From positions 780,711 through 815,181 of the forward strand of contig BFEA01000136.1 of assembly GCA_003427395.1 (NCBI GenBank): a stretch of DNA of 34,471 nucleotides, read 5' to 3'. A program made the translations under genes and the position numbers. Below are positions 10,690 through 21,971 of this stretch, piece after piece. Below the pieces are notes generated by a model. That model worked only from the letters and a program-made list of their open reading frames with translations. It ran no database searches and was not told the DNA's origin. The stretch comes from Chara braunii (taxonomy: Eukaryota > Streptophyta > Charophyceae > Charales > Characeae). Position 1 is the stretch's first letter; the number at the start of each line of letters is the position of its first letter.

Positions 10690-11045
10690 TTCTAATTTAG
10701 TGAATGAAATAAGATCTTCATTGTCAATTACAATAACAGTAAGAAATTGATTAATTTCTTATTGTTACTATTTATTTGTCATCGATTATATATTTTGATT
10801 GTAATTATATTTAACGAAATAAATATTACATTTGTTTTAATAGTATACAATATTAAATGCATATTTCAATATTAGAATTTCGATTGTATTTAATATTTCG
10901 ATTGTAATAATATTTCGATTGTATTTAATATTTTTTATTTTTTCTTTTTCTTATTTATTCTTATATCTATATTCTCGTATTATATTCTCGTAATATAATT
11001 ACTGTATCGTAATATTCTATTGTATCGTAATACTAGCAACATATT
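10690..11045. other. AT-rich interruption in the Rep domain
   Basis: Low-complexity AT-rich sequence with repeated phrases 'atttcgattgta' and 'tatcgtaatat' separates the HUH-containing frame (which fades after SVIQYVASI) from the cysteine-rich frame. It could be an intron, a repeat expansion or a small AT-rich insertion. It has no coding content. Confidence 0.6.
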
Positions 11046-12230
11046 GTATTACAGATTCGTTAAATCGACTATCACAAGTTTCTGATTTATCAAATTCAAA
11101 AGTTGTTAATGGTGTATTTTCAAGCCAAATAAGTGCATGTAAATGTAAGGTTCCTCGTCCTTGTGTTTCAACCATTTTAAAATATGCTTTGACATTACCA
11201 AATAAACCTCATTTGGGTTTGCTTCTTTGAGTAATAGGATCGAATCCAAGAATATCATATAGGAAAATAAGTATTAATCGATCAAAGAGACATGCCGATG
11301 CAATTTTATCTGCCATTGATAACTCCTTTGGCTGTTCTGTATTTATTTTAGGTATTTCTATAAAAATGTTACAAAAGTCATGAATATTTAAAAGTCCAAC
11401 GTATGATGCAAAAGTATATGTTGTATTAGTATTTAGTGTTAATGTAATAAAGAAACTTGGTTGACCGAAACGATCGCAAGTTGCAAATGCTTCTTGCCGT
11501 CGTGTACGTCGTTCAGCATTGCTTCCCCAAACATGTGCAGAAACACATTCGACATGTTGCAATAATTGTCTTACAGCTGAATCATCGTTAGGTACAGTAT
11601 GACCATAACGACGTCTTCGAGCATTTTCTAATCCAATTTTAAGCATATTAGTTGTAATTTCGGCAACAGGTTGATGTAGTTGTGGTTGTTTTTTGCAAGT
11701 AATATTTGAAAAATTATATCCGCGGTCGAGCGAAAATCGATCGAAATTTACTAATGTATAGTATGGATCTTGTGCAAATTGTCGATCACTTAATTGACAA
11801 TAATGTTGTGTACCTAGTTGTTGTGAAACTTGAATTCGTCTTTTTGATTCCCATGAATGTCCTCGACCATATGGAAATAAATGTGGAAACATTTTTGGTT
11901 CTAAAAGAGGATCAAATATATTTGAAAATTGTGATGATGTATGAATAACAAAAATAAAATCTTTATTATTTGTTTTAGATATTTGTTCAACTATCAAATT
12001 TTCAATATCATTGTCTATTGGTGCAGTTTTATGTGAGAAAAAAACTGACTTTTCAATATATGCATTTTCGTTGCAAGTTTTTTAAGGTGCATTCAAACCA
12101 TATTGTTCATTATCTAATTCATTAGAACCAGTACTGTTAGATGAAAGATCTTCAATTATATTATTTGAAATGTACATAAGATCATTAATAGGAATCGAAT
12201 CTAATTGTGTTTTGTGAAGTTTATATGAGA
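11041..12230 (-). pseudogene. RepHel HUH nuclease domain (Helitron_like_N)
   Basis: The domain includes MFPHLFPYGRGHSW (family: pPxLFPyGxGg), the RRRYG and ECVSAHVWGSNAERR segments, FGQPSFFITLTLN (family: G.PtlFiTlT.N), then GLFGNVKAYF, and finally GRGTLHLHALIWL, whose HLH is the metal-binding HUH motif (codons at 11137-11145). The longest unbroken stretch is 262 codons (11997-11212). A TGA at 11209-11211 lies just before GLFG and a TAA lies at 12082-12084. The metal motif itself is intact. The domain would make the single-strand nick that starts rolling-circle transposition. Confidence 0.9.
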
Positions 12231-12233
12231 GAA

Positions 12234-13010
12234 GAAATTATTATTATTAATATAGAACATTAATAAGTTTTCAACTATTGAATTACGTATACGATGAAGT
12301 TTTTTTATTCGTGTAAGTTGTGTATCAGTAAAAGGACCAGCTAAGATTATTCGGTAATGCATGTCTTTGGTTATCGATTTAGATAATAAAGTTGCTGCTG
12401 GACCCGGAATTGCATCAAATAGAAGTAAATGTGAATGTATTGAACGATGTATTCCCCCGCGAATAATTCTTGTTTGTGCAAGTATATTTGTTAAGCTTAT
12501 CATTAAGAATTCGGATCAAGTAGCTTGTTGTAAAAATAATGGTAATCTACCAACGAAAAAATGATTAGCGATTGCAAATTTTGGTAAATGTATTTGTTGT
12601 CGAGGATTGAATAATGCATTATTATATTCTTTGCGTATATTCATTATTATATTTTCATTCAATTCAATACTGATACATTTTTTATATAATATAATATTTT
12701 TTAATAAGGGACAAAGATTACTACAATCATAATATTTGATAAGATCAGGATGTAATGAAGGTTCGGGATAATGTAAATATTTACGCATACAATTTAAAAT
12801 AGTTATATTATATGGTGAATATTTATGAATATGAATTTGTAATGTTAATTCATAACAAACACAACATATTGTTTCTGCTAATTGATTAAGACTTAATTGT
12901 TGTTATATATTTTTTGCAAAGTCATTTTTTTGCAATTCTGAAATTGGCGAAATGAATGTTAGTGTCATTATATTTTGTCTAATATCTTTATTTGAACGTG
13001 CCATTGTTTT
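12234..13010 (-). pseudogene. DUF6570-like region of RepHel
   Basis: Reading the minus strand, a cysteine block CCVCYELTL (about 12845-12872) is followed by HLPKFAIANHFFVGRLP. Then, across a TGA (12516-12518) that probably replaces Trp, come SEFLMIS, RIIRGGIHRSIHSH, DAIPGPAATLL and a FTDTQLTRIKKLHRIRNSIVENLLMFY segment. This order matches the N-terminal region commonly seen in non-plant Helitron proteins and catalogued, as I recall, as DUF6570 (PKFALANxxWxGxxP; then VLLxGPxTxxQ). A TAA lies at 12903-12905. A frame change near 12230 leads to LLSYKLHKTQL. Confidence 0.7.
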
Positions 13011-13019
13011 CAGACGTAT

Positions 13020-13720
13020 ATGTTTGATTAGTTTATTTATATTTTTATTTGTTTTAGATATATTTATTTGTTTTCGTGCAAGAGTTTTTAATCATATATA
13101 TTTAATTGATCTATTCAACATTTGATTTGTATCAAATATATTTGAAGTATATCATAGATCAAGTTCTTTTTCTAATAGAATTTTTTATTTTTTAATATTT
13201 GAATTTTTATTTTTATTAATAGCAAGATTTTTATTAAATGATATTAGATGAAGTCATCTTTTATGAAATAAAATTATTAATATTTTATTTTTTTAATTTA
13301 CCTTGTTTACGCCAAGCAGCTTGATATGCGTAACGTTTTTTTTTGTTTTCTTCGTTTTCATTAAGTTTACGTAAACGAGTTGCTGCACGCCGTTTTTCTA
13401 AGTATATTTTTCGTTGTTGTTCTGAAAGATTTTGATTTTTTGAAATTTGATTTGAAGATGATTGGAACTAATTAGAATTTGATAATACAGAATTGTGAAT
13501 GTTTTATTTTTGCGAAAATGTATTCTGATAACGAATTGTTATTCTGATTTGTTTTTAATCTTGCTTGTTTGTGCGAGGCGGCATCATATGATAAACGTCT
13601 TTTGCGAGTTTCTTCATTTTCATTAAGTTTACGTAAACGAGCTGCTGCACGTTGTTTTGCTGATCGTAATTCTCGTTGTTCTATAATTTCTTTTTTTTTT
13701 TTTGTGTTTAATTTTTACAT
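13020..13720 (-). pseudogene. Basic repeat N-terminus of RepHel
   Basis: Two homologous Arg/Lys-rich repeats are seen, at about 13550-13690 (QRAAARLRKLNENEETRKRR) and 13303-13435 (RRAATRLRKLNENEENKKKR). They share an exact nucleotide stretch containing the palindrome gtttacgtaaac. A third basic block (about 12990-13130) has internal repeats IKYI*LKTLAR and IKHIRLKTMAR, where TGA at 13092-13094 stands opposite an Arg codon. Such basic, repeat-built N-termini are usual in Helitron Reps and are thought to bind DNA. Confidence 0.65.
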
Positions 13721-14857
13721 ATAATAGTTTTCAAATTACATGATGACATTGTTTTGTGAATACTATGCAATTCAAAATAACAAAAACAAAATTTATAAAA
13801 TTTATTTTATGATGACGATATTTATATTATATTTGTTTTAAATGTTGTAAAACGCATATGAGAACGAAAGAAATATATATGATTTTGTTATTATATATTT
13901 TGAATTTTTAAAGATGTATTTTTAGGATTTATATATGATAATTTTTTTTTAAGCCTTTCAACTAATTCCCTGCAAAAAAGAAACCCAATTACAATGCGAA
14001 ATAAATAATATATAAAAAAATAAAAAAAAATAAAAAACGTGTTTTTTTATCAAACGGATAACAAAGAAAAATCATTTAACGAAAACAATGAAACAAAAGT
14101 TTTTTTCCCTTTACCAAATACACGAAAGAAAAGAAGCATCAATAACAATGTTTTTAAGAGAATAATGAAGAAAAAAAAAATTCGTAAGACGATTGTATAA
14201 ATGAACAGTAATGATAAATGATTTTATGCAAAAACTTTGAATAAAATTTCGAATTGTTAATATAAAATATGGAAGCAAAAATATTTTTATAAAATGAAAT
14301 CAGTTACAATATAATGACATGGTTTTTGCAAGAACCTAAAAGGAAATATTAAATTTGAAGAATTAACATAATGGTCATTCCACTTCTTTATTGTTTTTAC
14401 TTATCAAATTGTAATTTATAAGAACCACTAAACTATTTGAGGAAACGTCTATTTGGAACAATGAACATTCTGGGGATTCTATCATTTTGCTGTCTTTATT
14501 TTCCATACGAAAAATTATAAGAGCTATCAAACTATTTGATGGCTACAAAGAGAAAAAATCGTTTTTGCTGATATGTATGATATATACTAAGAAAGACTAT
14601 CAAAGAGATTCACTCTAAAGTTTCCTAGACAGTTTTAGATGCAAAAATTGCAAATAGCATTTATTTGTACTAAGTATATTTTATTACAAGAGTTGCTTTT
14701 CTAATTATGGCAGAATATAATTTTTTATTTTTTTCTGACGATTTATTTATAACGAATAAATAATTATTTGTGATATAACTAATATTAAAATATTTTTAAA
14801 ACTTAGGGTCAAAATATGAAAAGAAAAATCACTTACAAAGCAATTTAAATATATTAT
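13721..14857. other. AT-rich spacer, no gene seen
   Basis: AT-rich with many homopolymer runs. Only very short frames are present on either strand. Confidence 0.6.
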
Positions 14858-15884
14858 TTAATCCCTTCCAGATTATTGGATGATAAAAAATGCAAAATCA
14901 TTTGCATCATGATCAATTCGCAAAACACTTTGAAATTGTGCAAAAGGTAATGGCTGATGAATTGAATTCATAGGAAAATATGAATATGATGTTGAATAAC
15001 GAATGATATGGTTGATTATGTAATAAAAAAATGGTCCAGGGCCCCAAAGAAACCATTCTACAAGGAAAGCGGGATTATTATTTTCATTATGTGCTAGAGC
15101 GAATAATAGATGTTGACTAAGATCAATGAGTGATGTTAATATAAATGAATCGTAAGAATGATAGACAAAAAAATTAACGCAGGGCAACTCCTCTATAACG
15201 AAATAATTCTGTTGGTATAGGAGTAACAAATGTACATAAGCAAAATACTAATGAATAGAAAGTGATTCTCAAATTTGTACGGTTAATTATGACATATTCT
15301 GTAACGTGTTTCTCATATCTTTCACTTGCTTCAAAGGATAGACAGTGTATCATATGTCCATTGAAAGTTATTAAAAAAAAAAGAGTGTACGAAAAATATG
15401 AATACGATATTATTCGCAGAGCAGTATTATCATCGATAATAAATAATGTTCTTTGATCCGAATGAAATGTTAATAGTGCTGAATATCGTAAAAAATCAAA
15501 AAGTTGATCGACATTGGGAATAGAATCACGTTCAGATTGATATGTGTATTAAGCTCTTGTGATTTCGATCGGATTATAATGAATGACAAAAAATGATAGT
15601 GAAATTAAAATTGCACGAAACGGATCAACAACAAAAAAATCGTTTAAGGCTGCTGCGATAATTGAATTATTTACAATACTATAAACTGTTCGTGAAAATG
15701 CTACGAAAAATCCTGACAATATGTTTTGCAATGCTATTAACGGATGTGATGGAATATTTGCATTCCGAGGATAATGGTTTTGCAGGACGGGATAAAAAAA
15801 TTGCGCTTCTCGTGAACGGCGAAATCGGATGTGTCTTTGTCCCGTGCTTGAAGGAAGATCCATTCTTGAATGCAAAATTCGCAT
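14858..15884 (-). pseudogene. Unknown protein X, copy B (two stops, one frameshift)
   Basis: An ATG at 15882-15884 begins MRILHSRMDL. The frame continues through STGQRHIRFRRS, LNDFFVVDPFRAIL and YNPIEITRA, passes a TAA at 15549-15551, and goes on with FDFLRYSALLTF and FIIDDNTALRIIS. A single-base frame change near 15180-15190, in a T run, moves to FILTSLIDLSQHLLFALAH, NPAFLVEWFLWGPGPFFYYI and IDHDANDFAFF. After a TAA (14873-14875) it ends at a TAA (14858-14860) that aligns with the terminal codon of copy A. The alignment to copy A is essentially gapless over the full length, although many residues differ, so both descend from a constrained protein. I cannot name the family. Confidence 0.7.
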
Positions 15885-15889
15885 GAATT

Positions 15890-17640
15890 CAAAATCGAAT
15901 TCTAGAAATTATAACTTGAGTGATCTTCAAACTTCTCAATGTAAAATAAGTCGATCATGTTTTTCACCAAGACAACAAAAATATAGAGGAAAAAGATGAT
16001 AAGTATAAGTTATGAAAATATAATTTATGAATAGTATGTAGAATATATATATATATATATATATTATCATTAAAGATATACTATAAAAATAAATAATTTT
16101 GTAATAACAAATAAATATTGTTATAACATATATTAGAATATAATGTAACAAAGATATAAAGCAAAAAGATGATAAGCATAGGTGATGAAAAGATATCATC
16201 CTAAAAATTATTACTACTATTAAATTATCAATTCTAAATATAGTAAAACTTGCAAAACTAACCATCAAAATACAAAACATTTCTAAATATATAATAATCT
16301 AAATATAAATAAGTAAAATCTTACTACATTCAAGACGCTAATTATTTATTTCATATGTAATCACATGATCTTTTTATATATCTTATGATAGTATTTATTT
16401 GTTATTACAAGGTATAATTAACATGCTGGTATTTATGTAGTATGTACACATAGCTTGTCACATTTCGCAAAATGTGTATAGATACTACATGATTAGATGG
16501 CGTGATATAGCATATGAATATTTATGACAATAAGCAAGTTTCACAATATTTGATACAAATTATGATGCATAATGACTCCGAATAGTACATAAGAAGCAGC
16601 AATGATGCATGACATATTATCATGACATGTATGAGAATGATAATTCATGCGATTTCGATTCTTGAGTTTGAAGTCTAATCTAATCTCATTCTTTATCCAA
16701 ATTCAAATAATTCACAAATAAATCAATAGTAGTGGAAAAAAAAAAAAATCACAAATTTAGTATCGGCCTTTAGTTTTTAGTCCAGTATGCAATTTTGTTT
16801 GGTGTTTACGTGCTCATGTGATTTATGATGTTTGTGTTGCATTGTCATCACCGATCTTTGTGGGATGGTTTTCTACAAACCTCAACGACTTTGATAATGA
16901 CGATCGTAATCATGACGAGAATGATGATGTTTTGTTGGCGATAACAGCTAAATATAGGCGTTATTATTTAAGAAAGTTGTGACTGGTTGATAAGGATCGG
17001 GGACTGGGTCCTACTTAGATGATAGTGGGAGAGAGGAAGAAACAAAATCGGGGTTGGCGGGAAGGAGAATAATGCGAAAACTGATGTCGATGCGAAGGGG
17101 GAACTTTCAAAACACGGATGCGAGAGTGGGGGAAATGGTGCGGGAAACTGCCCACGACTTAAGCGAGGGGAAAAGAAAAAAACAACGGAAAATTTCGTGC
17201 ATTGTTGCGAGATGAAAATTCGGATACTTGTCTCTATGTAGCTTCTTCATTTAAAAGATTGCATGATAGTTTCATATTATTTTCCTTTGTGCATTTTAGT
17301 CACATTTCATTTCGGTAATGATTTGTTTTTCCTGCTGTAACCAATTGAGACTATCGTCTTCACCCAGATATAAGCTACGATCATTATAGCTGTGTATACA
17401 TTCGAGGTATCTTTCAGTGTAAATACAACAATGATGGCGGTCAACATGCGTTGTCTATTCGGGTGAAGAAGGGTAGAGCCAGGTATATCATCATGTCGAA
17501 TCGGCTCCTATTTTTTTGGACGTCGTCTATAGCCCGTACTGGCGTTGTTTGTGGCGTGGTCATTTTCATACATGTCCCATTCGTGTACGTACATTTCTCA
17601 TAGCACATCACGATTTTAGGATTTTGTAGACAAGTATATA
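15890..17640. other. Right flank of AT-rich segment, no gene seen
   Basis: The sequence is AT-rich to about 16750, including an (AT)n run at 16044-16066 and an A-run near 16737-16748. Composition then shifts quickly to near-balanced, which may mark the right edge of the inserted DNA. No domain is recognised. Confidence 0.5.
16044..16066. repeat. (AT)n microsatellite
   Basis: Uninterrupted AT dinucleotides. Confidence 0.9.
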
Positions 17641-17711
17641 GACATGATTGGCGTCAGATGTATGCATAAGTAGCGGTGATCAGGTCAAATAGAGGCGCGA
17701 AGTGCGTGTAT

Positions 17712-17941
17712 GGGCAGCAAACACGTTCGTTCCCTCGTTTCTCGATGTCCTCTCTGTTTCCCCTATCCAGTCCAGGTACACGAAAAACCTCGTCTCCCAA
17801 GAACACATCTCTTGCATACGATTCTGAGAAAGAGAGAGGCGTTGGATGGGTGTGGGAAACCGAATCGCAAGGGGCGATATGGTCTGGCGAGAGGAACAGA
17901 TTAATCCTTTCGGACATCACCGCCATTAAAAATGGAACAAT
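17712..17941 (+). repeat. Direct repeat, copy 1
   Basis: It begins 'gggcagcaaacacg', includes 'ccagtccaggt…cacg' and 'aaacctcgtctc', and ends 'taaaaatggaacaata'. It is matched by 18871-19024. This copy holds about 70 extra bases (roughly 17840-17910). Confidence 0.8.
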
Positions 17942-18080
17942 ACAGAGAAGATTGATTAGCATGATGGTTATTGCGCAAGGGGATGCTACGATTGAAAAAA
18001 AAAAAAAAAAAAAGGACATTTAAAAAACAAAGAGAGGAACAGAATAGTGACAAGCAATCGCCAAGTTGCCTACGAACATG

Positions 18081-18300
18081 TTTTTTTTTTTTTTTTTTNN
18101 NNNNNNNNNNNNNNNNNNNNNNNNNNNNNNNNNNNNNNNNNNNNNNNNNNNNNNNNNNNNNNNNNNNNNNNNNNNNNNNNNNNNNNNNNNNNNNNNNNNN
18201 NNNNNNNNNNNNNNNNNNNNNNNNNNNNNNNNNNNNNNNNNNNNNNNNNNNNNNNNNNNNNNNNNNNNNNNNNTTTTTTTTTTTTTTTTTTTTTTTTTTT
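18081..18300. other. Assembly gap between T-runs
   Basis: T-run to 18098, unknown bases 18099-18273 (175 N), then a T-run to 18300. The true length between the T-runs is unknown. Any frame crossing the gap is meaningless. Confidence 0.99.
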
Positions 18301-18870
18301 AGGATAGGAAGATAAATCACATACAAAGCATGTTCAGTACCTTCTTTCCTCGAATAGAACGTATGTTTTTTTTGTTGCCTCTGGACCGAAATTTGCCTCA
18401 ATTTCGGTCGGGGAAGACAATAGTCTAGGCAAGAGGAACACAGGTTCGAAGAAGAACATCAGTCTCCATGACATCGATTCAGAGTATTAGGATGACATGG
18501 CGAGAACAACCCGAGCTCAGATAATGACGTGGCAGCCTCAGATCAATGAGGACTTATTTTCTCTTCTTCTTTTTTGAGGGATCTTTTCTTATGTTTTTTT
18601 CCAAACAAAGAGACATTTCATTAGTAGATTGGAATAGGTAGTGAAAGGCGATAAAAACAGAACTTGAGAGAATAATATTAAAAAAAAAGAAAAAAAAAAA
18701 AGAAGAACAAACTCAGGTACGTCACAAGTCGACCCGCAGTTATCCTGACACCATTAGATTAATCTGCCTTCTGTTTTTTTTTTTTTTTTTTTTGCCCTTT
18801 TTTTTTCACGGTCACCCTATGCCTCAGATTAATGAGCGTTCTTTTTTCTTTCCCTTTTTTTTCCTTTTTT

Positions 18871-19024
18871 TGGGCAGCAAACACGCTCGCTCGCTTGTTT
18901 CTCGACGTTCCTTTTTTTTCCCCTTTTCCAGTCCAGGTTCACAGAAAACCTCGTCTCATAATAACATACCTCTTGCGCACGATTCTGAGAGAGAGACATC
19001 ATAGCCGTTAAAATTGGAACAATT
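18871..19024 (+). repeat. Direct repeat, copy 2 (shorter)
   Basis: Same order of words as 17712-17941, with an internal deletion between 'gattctgaga' and 'gccgttaaaattggaacaa'. The surrounding sequence is rich in T and TC runs. Confidence 0.8.
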
Positions 19025-19440
19025 TTTCTCTTTTTTTTTCCTTATTTTTTCCCATTTGTTTTCCCCGTTTCTTTTGGTACAATGTGGAGATGGATTGGGG
19101 GAATGACCCTTTTATTCTCGACGATAATTCACGTACGAGAAAGCGCGTGCGTGGTTTTTTTTTCCGTCTTGTTGTTTGTTTTTCCCCGGGGGGAAGAGGA
19201 TCCTGATTATAAATGTATACAACCTATCTCTGCGGGCGGATACGATCGTGATGACGGTACGTTGTGTTCGGCGGAAAATTGTAGTAAAGCTTAGAAATTA
19301 GCGGGTGCAAAGGGTCATGGTCATACCTATAGCCATAGCCATAGAAGAGGGGGCAAGAACCAATCAGAGCCATAATCATAACCATAGGGGACGAACAGGG
19401 AGCGAGGAGAGATCAGGATGTTGTAATGCATGCACGTGTA
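19025..19440. other. No gene seen
   Basis: T-rich and mixed sequence. A short run of 'agccatag/ataaccatag' repeats lies at 19327-19388. Open frames here are short and overlap on both strands. Confidence 0.5.
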
Positions 19441-19700
19441 TTTGTGTGTGTCTAAGGTCTCTCTCTCTCTCATTCTCTCTCTCACACACATACACACACA
19501 TATACAGACATATCCTATGAACGAAAACACCCTCTCTTTATCTGTGTGGGTACATGCGAGAAAAAAATTATTTCTCTCTCTTTGTCTCTCTTCCTCTTTC
19601 TGTGTCTTTGTCTCTTTCTCTTTCTCTTTTTTTCTCTCTCTCTCTGTTTCTCTCTCTCTCTCTCTGTTTCTCTGTAACAGACATACACACAAACACGCGC
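19441..19700. repeat. Degenerate TC/CA-rich microsatellite tract
   Basis: Interleaved TC and CA/TA dinucleotide runs. Long open frames on both strands here, including Ser/Leu- or Arg/Glu-rich ones, are products of the repeat and not genes. Confidence 0.85.
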
Positions 19701-21370
19701 TAATATGCAAGATGAGAAGAAATCTATCACAAGAACCCCCCCCACTATCGCGCCTCCTCCGCCCCTTTCCGTTTCCCCTGCTATTCTCCTTCCCGCTCGT
19801 TCTCCCACTCCTCGTGCTGTCGGGCGCATCGGTCCCGCACGGGGACCCTCCCGGCCGCGTCACGCAGGATTTGGCAGGACTTGTCGCGGAGAGCGTTTGT
19901 CGCCCTCCCGAGTGCGTCAGCCGTACCTTTCGCGAGCCCCTACGACAGGGCAGGGTCACACGAGGCACCGCTTACCTCCACCTGCGGGAGCTGTCACCAT
20001 CCCTTAGGTGGACGTATCCCCGCCGAGCTACTGAACCACATGCGAAAGCTTGTTGTATGTAACTGCAGAGGTGGCCTGGTCGAGGGCGTTTCTCGCTCGC
20101 TGTAGCATAGGGGGTTCGCGCGGTCGAACGCCCAAAATTAAACCCGCACGCGAATCGACGCACTGGGGGGCTGAAGTCCCGAGCGCGACCCGGCGTCGGT
20201 CGACTAGGACGCACCCTACACACCACGCGTTACGCCACAACAATCACACTTACCACGCATAATACATGGACATACACAAAACAACCACTACAAACAACAC
20301 CACGACACAATAATACTCCTAGTCCCTTCAGTATCCGGCCCATAACTCTATGCAGCAAGAATCAGATAGGTATCGCGCACTGGATTTCCTTATAAGTACC
20401 GAACGAGTGCATGGCCTCCTCATATCAACCAGTCATGCAGGCATACGCAAACACTCGCGCTGATGGGGTACTATGTAGTACTCGTAGCCTCGCGGCCCTT
20501 GATAATCTCGAGGGTAGCGTTCGACACTCAAGTGTCGGCTGACAGGCGCTTTGAGGGGTAATCTCTCGACGCCAGACAACCACCATGTGCGGTTGAAGAC
20601 CACACCCTCTTCTGCAGCCTCTGCAGAGGGGTTGAGTAGACAACTCTAAGCTGTCATGGCGGTCAAATATCAAGGGGTTTGACTTTGACGGCTGCCACGG
20701 ACTACAACGTCCAACCATAACAACTCTAAGAAGCAAAAGGTCAAAGGGAACTTTTTTTCTCTCAGTGCAATACCTACTTAATCAATATGCGCGGGCTCAA
20801 TGGGTCGTGCGAACACAAGAAACATGATATAGAGATAGGGGACGATCACTCTCACATTCACGGTGTGACTTCCTTCAAATATATATACATATGATCATAA
20901 GCAAGACCAAATCTGGATGTAACTTTACAGAACATACCTGTAATCACATCAAAAATCGACATCAACAGAGCACACACTACACGGGGTCAACTTCAACCAG
21001 TCTTTGCGCTCACACCCCTTGCTTTAGCCATACAAGCCTCCCTCTTTGCGCACTTCTCAAAATAAAGTACTCAACATCTTTATTAAATGACCATTCAATT
21101 AAAGTCCGGGTAAAAACACAATAAATAAATCAAACCACACGGCTAAAGCCTTTAGGTTGAGTTGGCAAGAGTGAATTAGAGTTGAGCCGGAAATCGACCT
21201 GTTATCAAAGGATAACAGAAGGTGATCCCTATAGGATCAATTTGAAGATAGTCAAGCCTTGAATCAATATCAGTAAAGGTGACCTGCAATGCAACACAGG
21301 TCAGTACCCAAGTCATGCTTGAGTGATCAAGATATAATCCTACCTTCCTAATTAACCTTTGATGTTTATC
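19701..21370. other. GC-moderate intergenic sequence with short palindromes
   Basis: No protein domain is recognised in any frame. Several short hairpins occur, e.g. CGACACTcaAGTGTCG at 20522-20537, CCTCTGCAGAGG at 20618-20629, and a GTCAAA…TTTGAC pair near 20662-20685. The stretch 20880-21370 looks like plant-type noncoding or retroelement sequence, but I cannot name it. Confidence 0.45.
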
Positions 21371-21379
21371 TAAAAATGT

Positions 21380-21600
21380 AAGAAATTCCGGCAGTATATC
21401 CCCTAAACAGGATGGATTGCCAGATTTCTCCTAAATGATAATATTCTAACTCGTTAATTTCTGCAAAATTTCGGCAGTGTTTCCCGTAGGAAAAGTGTCT
21501 TCCCAAAATTTCTACGAGTCCAAAAATGACTAACTCTTTCAGATTTGTAGAAATTTCGGCAGCGCTTCCCGTAGGAAAATGAGACTGCCAACATTTATAC
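21380..21600 (+). repeat. Tandem ~84 bp repeat with 'ttcggcag' (three units)
   Basis: Units begin at about 21383, 21467 and 21551. Each has '(a)attcggcag(t/c)' followed by 'ttcccgtaggaaaa' (or cccctaaacagga) and then 'gccaaaatttct'-like sequence. On the minus strand the units stay open, giving a meaningless repeat peptide. They resemble dispersed noncoding repeats of plants, from memory only. Confidence 0.7.
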
Positions 21601-21971
21601 AAAGTTGAAAACAGAAAGACAAAGCGAAGCTATACTTGGGACTAACTCCTGACACTTACTTGGAAGGTAGAATCAGCGACAATCTGTACGACCTCTTGAT
21701 GAGGCTGTGCGATAACACTGATCCTAACTCCTAGTAGAGTCAGTCCTATCCTATCCCAAGCTTTCCCTCCCATCATCCATCCTATCTGCCTATAGCTCTA
21801 GCACTCGGCGAGCACCTAAAGCAACTAAACTATCAAAGAGATGCCCCCAGAGTGGGAGCCCATAAGCATGCATAACCAAACATATCTCACAATCCCACAT
21901 TAATTTAGTCCAAATAGTTCATTGAATCGCTCAGTTCCTTCCCTTTTACATCCCCCTTTCCTATGGCATAC

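Larger units (their letters stand above)
7205..13720 (-). pseudogene. Helitron Rep-helicase (RepHel), multiply disrupted
   Basis: In minus-strand order this locus encodes basic repeats, a lysine-rich linker, a DUF6570-like region, the Helitron_like_N/Rep domain with an HLH metal motif, a post-HUH cysteine-rich part and paired-Tyr region, then a PIF1-like SF1 helicase. Complete proteins of this class are usually well over 1,000 residues, which fits the span. Disruptions seen by following homology include stops at 13092-13094, 12903-12905, 12516-12518, 12082-12084, 11209-11211, 10470-10472, 9395-9397 and 7461-7463. Frame changes occur near 12230, 9630, 9120, 8625, 8055 and 7690. An AT-rich tract at 10690-11045 interrupts the Rep domain and could be an intron or an expansion. 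The product would nick and replicate element DNA by a rolling-circle route. Confidence 0.85.
2165..15884 (-). mobile_element. Decayed AT-rich Helitron-like element (outer limits uncertain)
   Basis: All protein-level homology in the window falls in this block, on the minus strand, embedded in AT-rich DNA unlike the right half of the scaffold. Order right to left: X-B, Helitron Rep-helicase, Ulp1-like protease, X-A, Y1, Y2. The Rep metal motif, the DUF6570-like region and the PIF1 helicase motifs identify a rolling-circle transposon. I could not find the canonical 5' TC or 3' hairpin-CTRR ends, so the limits given are those of the genes, not of the element. Coding regions carry more than a dozen in-frame stops and at least six frameshifts, so it cannot move on its own. 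Confidence 0.8.

Noticed and set aside
17901-18401. Long frames crossing the N gap
   Set aside because: They are open only because unknown bases give no stops; the coding content is poly-Lys/Phe.
19327-20062. Open frames of about 210 codons on both strands
   Set aside because: They lie over TC/CA microsatellite and GC-rich low-complexity sequence, mirror each other on both strands, and contain no domain.
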